A stretch of 64,000 nucleotides of DNA from Candidatus Scybalocola faecavium (GCA_018713145.1 DVFP01000012.1:123073-187072); one strand, 5' to 3'. Counted from the stretch's first letter, positions 36,566-45,778 are shown. Made by a program: numbers and translations. The notes: a model not told the origin generated them from the sequence alone.

Positions 36566-36860
36566 AGAATTCTTTTCCTTCCGGACACAGCCCAGGTTTG
36601 CAAGAGATTCCCCAATATCTTCCACCAGTCCGTTGATATATTTATCTGTAAAGTTGAAAGAAAAATATTCCACTACATTTTCAAGCTTTATCGGCTGCTT
36701 TTTCCGGGCAACATCATAAACCTGGCGCAGAAAATTTTTGCCCTCCGGCAGCGGTGTCTAAATAGACAGCTTTTTCCTGTCCAGGAACAAAATATCATCC
36801 ATCAAAAGCTCACCACTGCGGAAACAGCCAGACATGTGGTCTTCTCTATTTCAAAACTTG
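36566..36860 (-). pseudogene. GPP34 (GOLPH3-like) family remnant
   Basis: The minus strand encodes a stretch EGKNFLRQVYDVARKKQPIK continuing ENVVEYFSFNFTDKYINGLV and EDIGESLANLG. In another frame just upstream come EKTTCLAVSAVV and ELLMDDILFLDRKKLSI. Together these resemble the middle of GPP34-domain proteins found in Firmicutes. A TAG and a frame change separate the two parts, and the N-terminal part is missing. Identification is from pattern memory and moderate. Confidence 0.45.
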
Positions 36861-36882
36861 AGATTTTACCACTTAAATTCCA

Positions 36883-36901
36883 GTAGACATGACATGTCTA
36901 C
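36883..36901. promoter_or_regulatory. 19-bp perfect palindrome upstream of the XRE gene
   Basis: GTAGACATG-A-CATGTCTAC, 9-bp perfect arms. It lies 56 bp before the -10 box of the XRE-family regulator gene. Size and symmetry fit an operator for a dimeric repressor. Confidence 0.45.
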
Positions 36902-36953
36902 CCTAAAATTGCGGCGATTCCCGCTTTGTGTCGTGGTATTTATACTAAAACTC

Positions 36954-36962
36954 TGTTATAAT
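36954..36962 (+). promoter_or_regulatory. Extended -10 promoter of the XRE gene
   Basis: TGTTATAAT, an extended -10 element with perfect TATAAT at 36957-36962, 22 bp before the start. No good -35 hexamer is seen, which extended -10 promoters tolerate. Confidence 0.5.
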
Positions 36963-36984
36963 TTTTGCAAAAGGAGGATTGTGG

Positions 36985-37491
36985 ATGGATCAACAAAAAA
37001 TAGGTAAATTTCTTAAATCCCTTCGCAAGGGCAAAGGGCTGACTCAAGAACAATTGGCTGAGTATTTTTGCGTTTCTTCCCGAACCATTTCGCGATGGGA
37101 AAACGGAAACAATATGCCGGATGTGGATATTCTCATTGAGCTTGCAGATTTCTATGATGTAGATATTCGGGAACTCATTGACGGAGAAAGGAAGAACGTG
37201 AATATGGATAAAGAAACAAAAGAAACAGTATTAAAAACAGCAGAGTACATGAATATGGGAACAAAACAATATACGAAGCGTGTACATTTACTTTTACTGG
37301 CAGGAGGAATCTTGTGGTTTGTGGCAAGTTTGATTAGCCATACGGAACTAAATAATAATGCTGTTCTAAATGCAGTCTCAAACTTTGCCGAGGGTGACGC
37401 AATAGGAATGATTTTATGCGGTTTTGTCTTTACATGTCGTTATGGACAAAAAATACGAGCCTTCAAACAGCGATTACATAAAAGGCTGTGA
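36985..37491 (+). CDS. XRE-family transcriptional regulator with membrane-segment tail
   Basis: 168 aa. N-terminal helix-turn-helix (about 3-58: LRKGKGLTQEQLAEYFCVSS, RTISRWENGNNMPDVD) followed by a linker and two hydrophobic segments (about 100-118 and 134-150), so it is probably membrane tethered. The ATG at 36985 follows AGGAGG with 7-nt spacing. It is the only intact-looking gene in the decayed island. The end of the gene runs into an unrelated GC-rich stretch, so the tail may be shortened. Confidence 0.8.
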   Translation: MDQQKIGKFLKSLRKGKGLTQEQLAEYFCVSSRTISRWENGNNMPDVDILIELADFYDVDIRELIDGERKNVNMDKETKETVLKTAEYMNMGTKQYTKRVHLLLLAGGILWFVASLISHTELNNNAVLNAVSNFAEGDAIGMILCGFVFTCRYGQKIRAFKQRLHKRL

Positions 37492-37615
37492 TAGCTTCCG
37501 GTTTGCAAGGATACCAGCAAAGGCGGCGGGGCTGGCAACGGCGGCGCGTATGCACCGTCTATCTTGCCGTTGACTGGCCCGGCTGGCTTTACTATCTCCT
37601 CGGAAAACTGGAATG

Positions 37616-37800
37616 TCACCTCAAACTCATAACATAAATCTGACAAGGATTCCACTTATCCCACAATGTGGGAAATACCTCAAATACCTTAAATCCAAGC
37701 GAGCGATAAAAATTATTCGTTCTGTCGTATCCTGCATATTTCCCCATTTGAACGGTTTTGACCTGAATAAAGGAATAACCCTGTTCCTCTGCTATTATAA
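37616..37800 (-). pseudogene. GNAT acetyltransferase, C-terminal remnant
   Basis: About 60 codons matching the end of GNAT enzymes: FIQVKTVQMGKYAGYDRTNN, FYRSLGFKVFEVFPTLWD, NPCQIYVM. The acetyl-CoA-binding loop and everything before it are missing. The apparent start of the reading frame lies inside the proA terminator. The remnant is fused directly behind proA's terminator, so the junction marks a deletion or insertion boundary. Confidence 0.65.
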
Positions 37801-37804
37801 AAGA

Positions 37805-37837
37805 AGAGCCTGCACTTTTTCTAATGGCAGGCTCTTT
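37805..37837 (-). terminator. Terminator after proA
   Basis: AAGAGCCTGC (37805-37814) and GCAGGCTCTT (37828-37837), 10-bp perfect stem with a 13-nt loop. On the minus strand it is followed by CTTTTATAAT. It ends the long flavoprotein-proB-proA transcript. Confidence 0.75.
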
Positions 37838-37866
37838 ATATAAAAAAGATATATTATTTTTCAAAA

Positions 37867-39135
37867 TTATCCACGAATCTGACCATCTCCATAAATAATA
37901 TATTTGGTGGTTGTCAGTTCTTTCAGTCCCATGGGACCTCTGGCATGGAGCTTTTGAGTGCTGATGCCAATCTCCGCGCCAAAACCGAATTCAAAGCCAT
38001 CGGTAAAACGGGTAGAAGCGTTAACATACACTGCTGCAGCATCAATTTCATTTAAGAAACGGCGGGCATGGTTATAGTCTTTTGTGATAATCGTTTCCGA
38101 ATGTTTTGTATTATGGGTATTAATGTGGTCAATTGCCTCATCCAGACTGCAGACTGTTTTTACAGAAATGATCAGATCCAGATATTCTGTCCCAAAGTCC
38201 TCCTCAGTAGCAGGAACCAGCCCCTCCACAACTTCTCTTGCAGCCTCATCTCCACGGATTTCCACATGATGGCGTTTGAGCATTTCACAAATAGGCGGCA
38301 GGGCTTCCTTGAGTATGTTTTTATGGATCACTAAGGATTCGCAGGCATTGCAAACCCCTGTGCGCTGGGTCTTGGCATTTTCAATGATCTTTACCGCCAT
38401 ATCAATATCCGCATATTCATCTACATAAACATGGCAGTTTCCTGTACCGGTTTCAATGACCGGAATGGTGCTGTTTTCCACTACAGTGCGGATCAGTCCG
38501 GCTCCGCCTCTGGGAATAAGCACATCCACATATTGATTCAGCCGCATAAATGCCCGGGCAGTTTCCCGGCTTGTATCTTGGATCAGCTGAATACTGTTTT
38601 TTAAAAGTTCCCCATCCAGCCCGGCTTCTTTGGCGTAGTCCTCCAGAGCTTTGCGGATCACGGAAACAATGGCTGTATTTGAATGAATGGCATCGCTGCC
38701 TCCCTTTAAAATGACCGCATTTCCCGTTTTAAAGCACAGGCCGAAAGCGTCGGCAGTTACATTGGGGCGGGATTCATAAATAATGCCAATAACCCCTAAA
38801 GGTACCCGTTTTTTACAGATTTCCAATCCATTGGGACGGAGGGTGGACTCTACAATCTCCCCCACCGGATCGTTTAGGGAAATAATCTGATCGATCCCCT
38901 GGGCCATAGAATTTATCCGATCTGTTGTAAGGCGAAGCCTGTCAATGAGGGATTCCTTCATACCCTTTTCACAGGCATTTTTTATATCTGTCTCATTTGC
39001 CCGGATCAACTCTTGCGCCTGATCCTCCAGGGCCCGGGCAACCCGGCCTAATGCGGCATTTTTATGATCTTGTCCCAGTTTTACAAGAAAACGGGAAGTC
39101 TTTTGGGCAGCAGCCCCCATTTCATTTAAAGTCAT
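37867..39135 (-). CDS. proA: Gamma-glutamyl phosphate reductase
   Basis: 422 aa. It reduces gamma-glutamyl phosphate to glutamate-5-semialdehyde with NADPH, the second step of proline synthesis. The catalytic Cys is in [12 protein letters not shown], and NAD-binding blocks [12 protein letters not shown] and [11 protein letters not shown] are present. It is separated from proB by three unrelated genes in the same transcript (cyclo-ligase, DUF896, patatin). proC is not in the window. Confidence 0.96.
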   Translation of the reverse strand: MTLNEMGAAAQKTSRFLVKLGQDHKNAALGRVARALEDQAQELIRANETDIKNACEKGMKESLIDRLRLTTDRINSMAQGIDQIISLNDPVGEIVESTLRPNGLEICKKRVPLGVIGIIYESRPNVTADAFGLCFKTGNAVILKGGSDAIHSNTAIVSVIRKALEDYAKEAGLDGELLKNSIQLIQDTSRETARAFMRLNQYVDVLIPRGGAGLIRTVVENSTIPVIETGTGNCHVYVDEYADIDMAVKIIENAKTQRTGVCNACESLVIHKNILKEALPPICEMLKRHHVEIRGDEAAREVVEGLVPATEEDFGTEYLDLIISVKTVCSLDEAIDHINTHNTKHSETIITKDYNHARRFLNEIDAAAVYVNASTRFTDGFEFGFGAEIGISTQKLHARGPMGLKELTTTKYIIYGDGQIRG

Positions 39136-39137
39136 TG

Positions 39138-39818
39138 TTACTCCTCCTGTCCGTAAATGCTTTTTTCAGTTACAAGGTATCTTAAAAACAGATCATGGTT
39201 TTCCAAAGGAAATCCATCTTCCGCTATTATCTGAAAATCATAGGCTACACCGCAGGCCGCCAGGGAAGCACTTAGATGAAGGCTTTCCCTTTTTTGTCCA
39301 AGCCTGGCCAGATAAGTGTCATAAAAACCGCCCCCGTATCCCAGCCGCCCGATGACTTCTTTGGCCATTAAGGCAGTCCGGCAAAAAGCCAGTCCGGGGA
39401 TCAGCATAAGTATCAAATGCTCTTTTCCGTGGATTTCTCCAATTTTGTTATTTTTTGATCTATCGGTTTTGGAGAAATAACACGGATTTAGCACAGGCAG
39501 TGATTTTTTCGGTTCCATTAATCCCATGGCGCCTTTTTCCAGATCATTAAAGTCCTGAATCAATAAAAAATCCATGTGCCTTTTTCCAAGAACTCTGGGA
39601 AGGGCTACCTGTTTGCCCGAAGCAAGGGCAGTTTCCAGAAAGGGCCTTATATCTGCTTCCCTGTTGCATGGAAAATATGCCAGGATCACATCTGCTTTTT
39701 TGTACACCGGCCAGCTAAGAAGCCTGTCACAAATCATTTGGGAAAGACCGGCTGCCGTTTCCTGGGGTAATGCCTGGCGCCGATCCTTCATTGTCTTTCG
39801 AAGAGCCTGTTTATCCAT
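39138..39818 (-). CDS. 5-formyltetrahydrofolate cyclo-ligase
   Basis: 226 aa. It converts 5-formyl-THF to 5,10-methenyl-THF with ATP. Family blocks: N-terminal [32 protein letters not shown], and C-terminal [15 protein letters not shown] and [14 protein letters not shown]. It has an insertion of about 20 residues (around 110-130, rich in Lys/Asn) before the last strand. It starts 14 bp after the DUF896 gene and ends 2 bp before proA. Confidence 0.93.
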   Translation of the reverse strand: MDKQALRKTMKDRRQALPQETAAGLSQMICDRLLSWPVYKKADVILAYFPCNREADIRPFLETALASGKQVALPRVLGKRHMDFLLIQDFNDLEKGAMGLMEPKKSLPVLNPCYFSKTDRSKNNKIGEIHGKEHLILMLIPGLAFCRTALMAKEVIGRLGYGGGFYDTYLARLGQKRESLHLSASLAACGVAYDFQIIAEDGFPLENHDLFLRYLVTEKSIYGQEE

Positions 39819-39832
39819 GATAGTGAATATCC

Positions 39833-40063
39833 TTAGTGATAATATTTCTTTTTCTTTTTTAACCGGTCTTTCACATTTTCCACAGTGCCGTCCGGGTTCT
39901 GGATCTGGATCCTTTCCAGATTGCCTCTGAGATTTTTTCGGATCGCTGTAATATATGCGCCTCTTAAGTGGGCCTGCTCCTGTTTTTCCTCTGGTGTCAG
40001 GCCTTCATTTTTGGATTTATGGTAAAGCTCGTTAATGCGGGCAATATCCTTATCTGTAATCAT
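39833..40063 (-). CDS. DUF896 (YnzC-like) small protein
   Basis: 76 aa, two-helix protein: ARINELYHKSKNEGLTPEEK and EQAHLRGAYI, then a basic tail rich in Lys. The family has no settled function. Its Bacillus relatives include SOS-region YnzC. Its start (40063) takes the AGGAGG of an upstream hairpin repeat (40068-40160). Confidence 0.92.
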   Translation of the reverse strand: MITDKDIARINELYHKSKNEGLTPEEKQEQAHLRGAYITAIRKNLRGNLERIQIQNPDGTVENVKDRLKKKKKYYH

Positions 40064-40067
40064 CCAT

Positions 40068-40160
40068 TTTCCTCCTTCTTGGCCGTTTTCTCAGGCCATA
40101 TAGGTATCCCCTTGCGGGATTTCCTCCTTCTTGGCCGTTTTTCAGGCCATATGGGTATCT
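40068..40160 (-). repeat. RBS-carrying hairpin repeat, tandem copies D1-D2 (before the DUF896 gene)
   Basis: A 52-bp unit (40068-40119) and a truncated second unit (40120-40160). Hairpins GGCC-TGAGAAAAC-GGCC and GGCC-TGAAAAAC-GGCC precede AAGAAGGAGGAAA. The truncated unit also encodes the last residues and stop of the patatin gene (GATACCCATATGGCCTGA), so the repeat has been captured into a coding 3' end. Confidence 0.88.
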
Positions 40161-41023
40161 TCATCCGGTTTTGTTTCCATCCATGCCATAAGCTGGTCAT
40201 AATGTTTTTTCATATAGTCATAGCCATGTTTATAAAATGCGTTTAATTTTTCTTCATCCCGCTCTACCCGTCCGGCTCCGTCAAATTCCGGTCGGATAAT
40301 AAATATCCGTCCTCTGGCTTCCAGCTTTTCAAGATAGTCCAGAGTTTTATTGTAGGACTGATTCCTGTATTTTAAGGCATTGACTAAATGGGGATATTTT
40401 TTATAAAAAAACCTGGCCATTTTATAATTCTTCCCCGGATGATCCGGCTTACGGTAACCTTTTACTTTTGTAAGGATGACAATATTATCCTTATAACCAT
40501 CGATCATAGCATGTTTTACAGGAATTGAGTCGGATAACCCTCCGTCCAGCATAGGCTCTCCATCCACATAAACTACGGGAGCTACAAATGGAAGACTGGA
40601 AGAAGCCCGGCATCCGTCCAGGACCCGCTTCCGGTCATGCTTTTCCTCAATATAAGCCGGCATACCGGTTTTACAGTTTGTCGCTGTCATGACACAGCGG
40701 ATCGGTGATTTTTCATAGGCATCAAAGTCAAAGGGAACCAGCTCCTTAGGATACCGGTCAAAGACCATATCCATATCGAATAAATATCCGGTTTTCAGGA
40801 AATTTTTCATGTTAATATAGCCATATTCCTTTTGGGCATCCACCATACATTCCTTCGTCCGCCCGATCTGTCCGGAAACATAATCTACCGCATTACATGC
40901 TCCGGCAGAAACACCGATCACGTAAGGAAGCTGAAGGCCCTTTTCCATCATATAGTCCAGAACACCGCTGGTAAAAACGCCTCTCTGTCCGCCGCCTTCT
41001 AAAACCAGTCCAACATGCTTCAT
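40142..41023 (-). CDS. Patatin-like phospholipase
   Basis: 293 aa. Oxyanion loop EGGGQRGVFTSGVLD, nucleophile elbow GVSAG (Ser near 40) and the catalytic Asp in MLDGGLSDSIPV, so the Ser-Asp dyad is complete. It resembles bacterial patatins of the YjjU type and is predicted to be a cytosolic or membrane-peripheral lipid acyl hydrolase. Its last five residues (DTHMA) and stop lie inside a repeat unit, an acquired C-terminus. It is 6 bp downstream of proB. Confidence 0.92.
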   Translation of the reverse strand: MKHVGLVLEGGGQRGVFTSGVLDYMMEKGLQLPYVIGVSAGACNAVDYVSGQIGRTKECMVDAQKEYGYINMKNFLKTGYLFDMDMVFDRYPKELVPFDFDAYEKSPIRCVMTATNCKTGMPAYIEEKHDRKRVLDGCRASSSLPFVAPVVYVDGEPMLDGGLSDSIPVKHAMIDGYKDNIVILTKVKGYRKPDHPGKNYKMARFFYKKYPHLVNALKYRNQSYNKTLDYLEKLEARGRIFIIRPEFDGAGRVERDEEKLNAFYKHGYDYMKKHYDQLMAWMETKPDEDTHMA

Positions 41024-41029
41024 ATAGTA

Positions 41030-41890
41030 TCACCTTTTTCTTTCAATATAATCGGTCAGATTAAAGTCCTTGTTTTTGTGAGCTAAAAATAGTGTTCCTA
41101 CGTCATCTCCCTGAAGGATCTTATGGATCACATGAAAATCCCGTCCATTGGCAATGACCATGTCACACCCGGCATCTGTGGCAATCCGTCCCGCATCCAG
41201 CTTTGTCACCATGCCTCCGGTTCCAAAATCGCTGGAAGATCCTTTAGCCATGGCGTAAAGCCGGTCATCGATCTCCGGAATACAGTGGATGAGCCGGGCA
41301 TCAGCGCATGTATTTGGATCATCTGTATAGAGGCCGTCTATATCGGAAAGGAGAATCAGAAGATCCGCCCCGGATAAAGCGGCTACCACGGCAGAAAGGG
41401 TATCATTGTCGCCAAATTCAATCTCATCTGTAGAGATAGTGTCATTTTCATTTACAATAGGAATAACATCCATAGCTAAAAGCTGCTGGAAGGTATTCTT
41501 GGCGTTCTTACAGCTTTGCGGCCGTATGATCGTATGTTTTGTCATAAGGATTTGTGAAGAAAGCTGATTGTACTCATTAAACAGCTTTTGATAAATCATC
41601 ATCAGTGCCGCTTGTCCTACAGAGGCGCAGGCCTGCTTTAATGGCAAAGTGTCCGGACGTTTACTCAGGCCGAGGGCTTTACGCCCAACGCCGATGGCTC
41701 CTGAGGAAACAAGGATCACATCCCTTCCCTGATTTTTCTGGTCACAAAGCAGCCGTACCAGCTGCTCCAGCTTGTAAAGATCCAGTTCTCCAGTCGTTTC
41801 ATGAACCAGAGAAGATGACCCGACCTTTACTACGATCCTTTTTTTGTTTTGCAATTCGTTTCGGTCATAAATTATTTCTTGTCCAGGCAT
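41030..41890 (-). CDS. proB: Glutamate 5-kinase, short form without PUA domain
   Basis: 286 aa. Amino-acid kinase fold: VVKVGSSSL, VSSGAIGVGRKALGL, PIVNENDTISTDEIEFGDND, and KGSSSDFGTGGMVTKLDAG. It phosphorylates glutamate as the first proline step. The usual C-terminal PUA domain (about 80 aa) is absent, as in several Firmicutes enzymes. The ATG at 41890 lies 2 bp from the stop of the preceding gene with a GAGGAG site. A longer reading begins inside that gene. Confidence 0.94.
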   Translation of the reverse strand: MPGQEIIYDRNELQNKKRIVVKVGSSSLVHETTGELDLYKLEQLVRLLCDQKNQGRDVILVSSGAIGVGRKALGLSKRPDTLPLKQACASVGQAALMMIYQKLFNEYNQLSSQILMTKHTIIRPQSCKNAKNTFQQLLAMDVIPIVNENDTISTDEIEFGDNDTLSAVVAALSGADLLILLSDIDGLYTDDPNTCADARLIHCIPEIDDRLYAMAKGSSSDFGTGGMVTKLDAGRIATDAGCDMVIANGRDFHVIHKILQGDDVGTLFLAHKNKDFNLTDYIERKR

Positions 41891-41891
41891 T

Positions 41892-43526
41892 TCAGCGTTT
41901 CTCCTCGTTTGTTTTTTTATCAAATTCAGGAAAATACTTTCCTCCAATGGCTTCTGCGATTTTTATTCCGTCCATAGCGGCAGATGTAATGCCTCCCGCA
42001 TACCCGGCGCCTTCACCGCAGGGATAAATTCCGGCAATACTGCTTTCAAAATTTTCATTTCGGTTAAGGCGCACCGGGGAAGAGGTCCTGGATTCCACCC
42101 CTGATAAAAGCGCATCCGGCCGGTCAAACCCGGGAATCTTTTGCCCAAAGGCGCGTATGCCTTCTTTTAAACTTTCACAAATAAAATCCGGAAGACACCG
42201 ATTCAGATTTCCGGGGATGCATCCGCCCTTATGGATCGGCTGTACCTGACCGTACCCGGTACTGGGCCTGTTTTGGCAAAAATCTTCAAACTGCTGGACC
42301 GGTACAAGACCTTTTCCTCCGGCTCTTACAGATTCCTCGTAGCAGGCCTGTTCCAGTTTCCGGGCAAAGCCCACGCCTGCTAAAGGATCTTCATCTTTAA
42401 AATCTTCCGGCGTTACAGTAACAATGACAGCGCTGTTAGCATTTTCACTGTCCCGGCCGCTGTAGCTCATGCCATTCACCGCAGTAGCTTCCGGTTCTGA
42501 GGAAGCATTGACCACATAACCTCCGGGACACATACAAAAAGTATATACGCCCCTCCCGTTACCGCACTGATGGGTCAATTTATAATCGGCAGCTTTAAGC
42601 CACGGATCTCGTTCCCGGCCATACTGGGCCTGATCGATCATGGCCTGAGGATGTTCAATACGCACCCCAACGGCAAAAGCCTTGGCGCTCATGTCCAGAT
42701 GCTTATCCAAAAGCATCTGGAAGGTATCTCTGGCGCTATGGCCAATAGCAAGGACAAGACAGCGGGTATCAATCCTCTCTTTATGATTGATCTGTATTCC
42801 TGTAATATGAGAATCTTCTATATATATGTCCGTCATCTGGGTATCAAAATAAACCTGACCTCCCAGGGAAATAATTTCGTTGCGCATATGTTCCACAATA
42901 CTTACAAGGACATCTGTTCCCAAATGGGGTTTATTTAAATACAATATTTCTTCCGGTGCTCCAGCTTCATGAAAGATCTCCAGCACAAGGCGGTTCCGGC
43001 CATACTTATCTTTAACAAGTGTATTCAGCTTGCCATCGGAAAATGTTCCGGCGCCGCCTTCACCAAACTGAACATTACACTGAGGATCTAAAATCTGTTT
43101 TTCCCAAAAAGTCCGGACCTTTTCGCATCGGGCATGGACCTGGCTTCCCCGCTCAACAATAATCGGACGAAAGCCATGGCGAGCCAGCATTAATCCGCAA
43201 AATAGTCCCGCCGGACCGCTTCCGACGATGACCGGGGGCTGATCCAAAGGGATCGGGCCCGGCGCCGGGAAATGATACCTGGTTCTAACAGCCTTGGATA
43301 TGTTTTTATCTTTGCTGTGTTTTCGCAAAACCGTCTCTTCTTTTGGCACTTTTACATCCACCGTATACACATTATGGATCTGCCCTTTACGGGCATCCAG
43401 AGATTTTCGGATGATCTCCAGGGAAAGGATCTGTTCCAAAGGCAGCCCCAGCTTCTTTGCAGCTGCCTGTATAAGGGCCTCCCGGCCGCTTTTATAATCA
43501 AGCTTGATCTGACTGATACGAACCAT
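41892..43526 (-). CDS. Uncharacterised FAD-dependent dehydrogenase (COG2509 type)
   Basis: 544 aa. An N-terminal domain of about 90 residues with a KSLDARKGQIHNVY motif precedes the dinucleotide-binding fold PPVIVGSGPAGLFCGLMLA. Then QFGEGGAGTFSDGKLNT and a C-terminal PCGEGAGYAGGITSAAMDG that closes the FAD site. The family is widespread in anaerobes with no proven substrate. It is co-transcribed with a second flavoprotein upstream and proB downstream. Confidence 0.88.
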   Translation of the reverse strand: MVRISQIKLDYKSGREALIQAAAKKLGLPLEQILSLEIIRKSLDARKGQIHNVYTVDVKVPKEETVLRKHSKDKNISKAVRTRYHFPAPGPIPLDQPPVIVGSGPAGLFCGLMLARHGFRPIIVERGSQVHARCEKVRTFWEKQILDPQCNVQFGEGGAGTFSDGKLNTLVKDKYGRNRLVLEIFHEAGAPEEILYLNKPHLGTDVLVSIVEHMRNEIISLGGQVYFDTQMTDIYIEDSHITGIQINHKERIDTRCLVLAIGHSARDTFQMLLDKHLDMSAKAFAVGVRIEHPQAMIDQAQYGRERDPWLKAADYKLTHQCGNGRGVYTFCMCPGGYVVNASSEPEATAVNGMSYSGRDSENANSAVIVTVTPEDFKDEDPLAGVGFARKLEQACYEESVRAGGKGLVPVQQFEDFCQNRPSTGYGQVQPIHKGGCIPGNLNRCLPDFICESLKEGIRAFGQKIPGFDRPDALLSGVESRTSSPVRLNRNENFESSIAGIYPCGEGAGYAGGITSAAMDGIKIAEAIGGKYFPEFDKKTNEEKR

Positions 43527-43547
43527 TTATTATTTTTCCTTTCTTTA

Positions 43548-44870
43548 CTACTGTCCTTTGGGTCGGGATACAAAATCATCCTTTTGGGGAAAGCCGGCCG
43601 CATGATGTCCGGCAACATAGCCGCTGGACCAGGCCCACTGAAGATTATAGCCGCCGCAAATCCCATCTACGTCGATTATTTCACCGGTAAAATAAAGACC
43701 GGGATATAAGACAGACTGTAGATGCCCATCCAGCTCCCGGCCGCCAACACCACCGGCGCATACCTGAGCATGGTCAAAATCGCCGGTTTTTGTGATCTCA
43801 ATTTTTAATCCTTTGATCACAGCGACCAGGCTGTGGATTTGTTTTTTACTGAAATTTCCCACTTCAGGCTCCCGGGAAAGCTTTGCCATCTTTATAAAAA
43901 GCTGACATAATTTTTTATTAAAAATCCCTGTAAGAAATTGCTCCGGTGTTTTATGGGGTTTTATGGAAGCTCGTTCCCACAGATATACAAAAAATTCCCC
44001 ATCATTCATATCCGGCATAAAATCCACAACAGCGGTCACTTTTTTCCCTTGAGCCAAAGCCCTGGATGCAAAACGGCTTACCTGAAATGCCGGGATGCCT
44101 GAAATTCCGTAATCGGTAAGCTGAAGTTCTCCCCGGTCCCAAGCCGCCGGTTTTTCTGACTTTAAGGAATACGGTTCCTGCGGGTTATAAATATAAAGGG
44201 AGATACGTCCATCTGCACGCACGCCGGAAATCTGTTTAAAAAAATCCTGGCGGGCATAAAGGGATGTCAGGGCCGGAACCGGAGGAATGATTTTATGGCC
44301 CAGACTTTTAGCCAACCAAAAACCGGAACCGTCAGACCCCAGCTTGGGATAAGCACAGCCGCCGCAGGCCATGATCACTTTTTTTCCAGTGTACGTTTTA
44401 CCGCCTGCTATGCTTACCTGATAACCATCCCGAATCCGGGATATTTTCTCTGCCGGACTGGAAGTTAAAATTTTAACCGGCAGCCGCTCCAGTTCTGTCA
44501 GCAGTACATCAAGGATAGAAGATGCCTGGCCGGACATAGGGTATAAATATCCGTCACGGTTTTTTACCATAATGCCCAGCTCTTTAAAAAATTCTGTAGT
44601 CTGTTCCTGATCAAATTGATTTAAAACCTGCTTTACAAGTTCCGGGGTATCGGATCTGAAACAGGCTTCATCCATATAAGTATTTGAAAAATTGCAACGG
44701 CCATTTCCGGTAGCCAGAATCTTTTTTCCCGGCCTATCCATACGCTCCAGAAGAAGTACCGGGCATCTGCCGCCAGCGCCGGTTCCGGCAGCCACAAACT
44801 GTTTTCCGGCTTCAATAGCAGCCATCAGTCCGGAAGCTCCGCCTCCGATAATAATAATTTCTGCGGTCAT
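43548..44870 (-). CDS. HI0933-family flavoprotein (BaiN-like)
   Basis: 440 aa. FAD-binding EIIIIGGGASGLMAAIEA, then KKILATGNGRCNFSN, and the C-terminal GGYNLQWAWSSGYVAG typical of the HI0933/YhiN family. One member, BaiN of Clostridium scindens, acts in bile acid dehydroxylation. Family membership alone does not imply that here, as no bai genes are nearby. First gene of the proB-proA transcript, with a promoter at 44958-44986. Confidence 0.9.
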   Translation of the reverse strand: MTAEIIIIGGGASGLMAAIEAGKQFVAAGTGAGGRCPVLLLERMDRPGKKILATGNGRCNFSNTYMDEACFRSDTPELVKQVLNQFDQEQTTEFFKELGIMVKNRDGYLYPMSGQASSILDVLLTELERLPVKILTSSPAEKISRIRDGYQVSIAGGKTYTGKKVIMACGGCAYPKLGSDGSGFWLAKSLGHKIIPPVPALTSLYARQDFFKQISGVRADGRISLYIYNPQEPYSLKSEKPAAWDRGELQLTDYGISGIPAFQVSRFASRALAQGKKVTAVVDFMPDMNDGEFFVYLWERASIKPHKTPEQFLTGIFNKKLCQLFIKMAKLSREPEVGNFSKKQIHSLVAVIKGLKIEITKTGDFDHAQVCAGGVGGRELDGHLQSVLYPGLYFTGEIIDVDGICGGYNLQWAWSSGYVAGHHAAGFPQKDDFVSRPKGQ

Positions 44871-44957
44871 TGTTTTCTCTTTCTTTTTATATTTTTATGC
44901 CTTAATTTTTTATCATCCGTTAATATTGGGCCGAAAATTTTTGACCCTGGCATCATC

Positions 44958-44986
44958 AGTTTACCACTGTCACAATAAAACGGCAA
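44958..44986 (-). promoter_or_regulatory. Promoter of the flavoprotein-proB-proA transcript
   Basis: Minus-strand TTGCCG (44981-44986), 17-bp spacer, TAAACT (44958-44963). It lies about 90 bp before the start of the first gene at 44870. Confidence 0.5.
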
Positions 44987-45111
44987 TCTGTTTTTCGCCT
45001 TTTTTGACAGCTTTAACAATTTTCCTTGAAAAGTATTGATTTTTTTGTGCATATAAGTTACAGTTAAAGTGGTATAAGTGCCGATTCATTTTAACAAAAG
45101 AGAGTGGTTTT

Positions 45112-45714
45112 ATGGTTTATGAAATCCGTCAGATCGCCGGTAAAGCCCAAATTGAGCAGTGCCACTCCTTTGAAATTTCGAATTTTCAATGGCGCAGTAT
45201 CTATCGCCCCAGAGCTCAGGGATGTGTGGGGTATATTGAAAACAAGGGATTTCTTGTGTGGCTTGCTTGCGAGGAGGTGCATCCCAAAGCAGATTGTGTC
45301 CGAAACTTTGATCCAATATATAAGGACAGCGCTTTAGATGCATTTTTCCAGTTTGATCTGGAAAACAACAATTATTTCAGCTTTGAGTTTAATGCCAGAG
45401 GTGCCTGTATCGCCTCTTATGGTCATACTCGTCATCTCCGGATCCCTTTTAGTCCAGATCAGATCACGGACTTAAATATACGTCCGAAAGTAACGCCTTA
45501 TGGCTGGCAGATCTTGTTCTTTATTCCGGAATCTACAATCTTTTTCTTTCAGCCCAGATCCCGCTGGAAGAAGACTCGCCATATTTATTGTAATTTTTAT
45601 AAAACATCCGAGCATCCGGATATTGAGCATTATGGCAGCTTCGCTCCTGTGGATCTTCCCAGGCCTAATTTCCACCAGACGGGTTCTTTTGTAAAGGCCA
45701 GTATTGTAAACTGA
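45112..45714 (+). CDS. Carbohydrate-binding family 9-like protein
   Basis: 200 aa, no signal peptide. Beta-rich, with aromatic patches (YKDSALDAFFQFDLENNNYF, FSFEFNARGACIASYG, GWQILFFIPES, YCNFYKTSE) as in the CBM9/DOMON-like domain proteins that stand alone in many Firmicutes. Without a signal peptide an extracellular sugar-binding role is doubtful. It is a single gene on the plus strand between the flavoprotein and galE, and convergent with galE. Confidence 0.8.
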   Translation: MVYEIRQIAGKAQIEQCHSFEISNFQWRSIYRPRAQGCVGYIENKGFLVWLACEEVHPKADCVRNFDPIYKDSALDAFFQFDLENNNYFSFEFNARGACIASYGHTRHLRIPFSPDQITDLNIRPKVTPYGWQILFFIPESTIFFFQPRSRWKKTRHIYCNFYKTSEHPDIEHYGSFAPVDLPRPNFHQTGSFVKASIVN

Positions 45715-45745
45715 CCTGCACCGCCTATAAAATATGTCTTTAACA

Positions 45746-45778
45746 AAACTCGCCGGTCACACAATGGCCGGCGAGTTT
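45746..45778. terminator. Bidirectional terminator between the CBM9-like gene and galE
   Basis: AAACTCGCCGG (45746-45756) and CCGGCGAGTTT (45768-45778), loop 11 nt, A/T tracts on both sides. It serves two convergent genes. Confidence 0.8.

Noticed and set aside
36306..36719. 137-codon plus-strand open frame in the decayed island
   Set aside because: The minus strand gives recognisable protein segments with stops and shifts. The plus frame has no ribosome site or domain pattern.
37505..37615. GC-rich stretch with an LPLTG pentapeptide, resembling a sortase signal
   Set aside because: No membrane helix or basic tail follows within the short frame and there is no upstream surface protein. Probably part of a lost gene.
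43548..44870. Bile acid dehydroxylation function from similarity to BaiN
   Set aside because: The HI0933 family is broad and no other bai genes are in the window.
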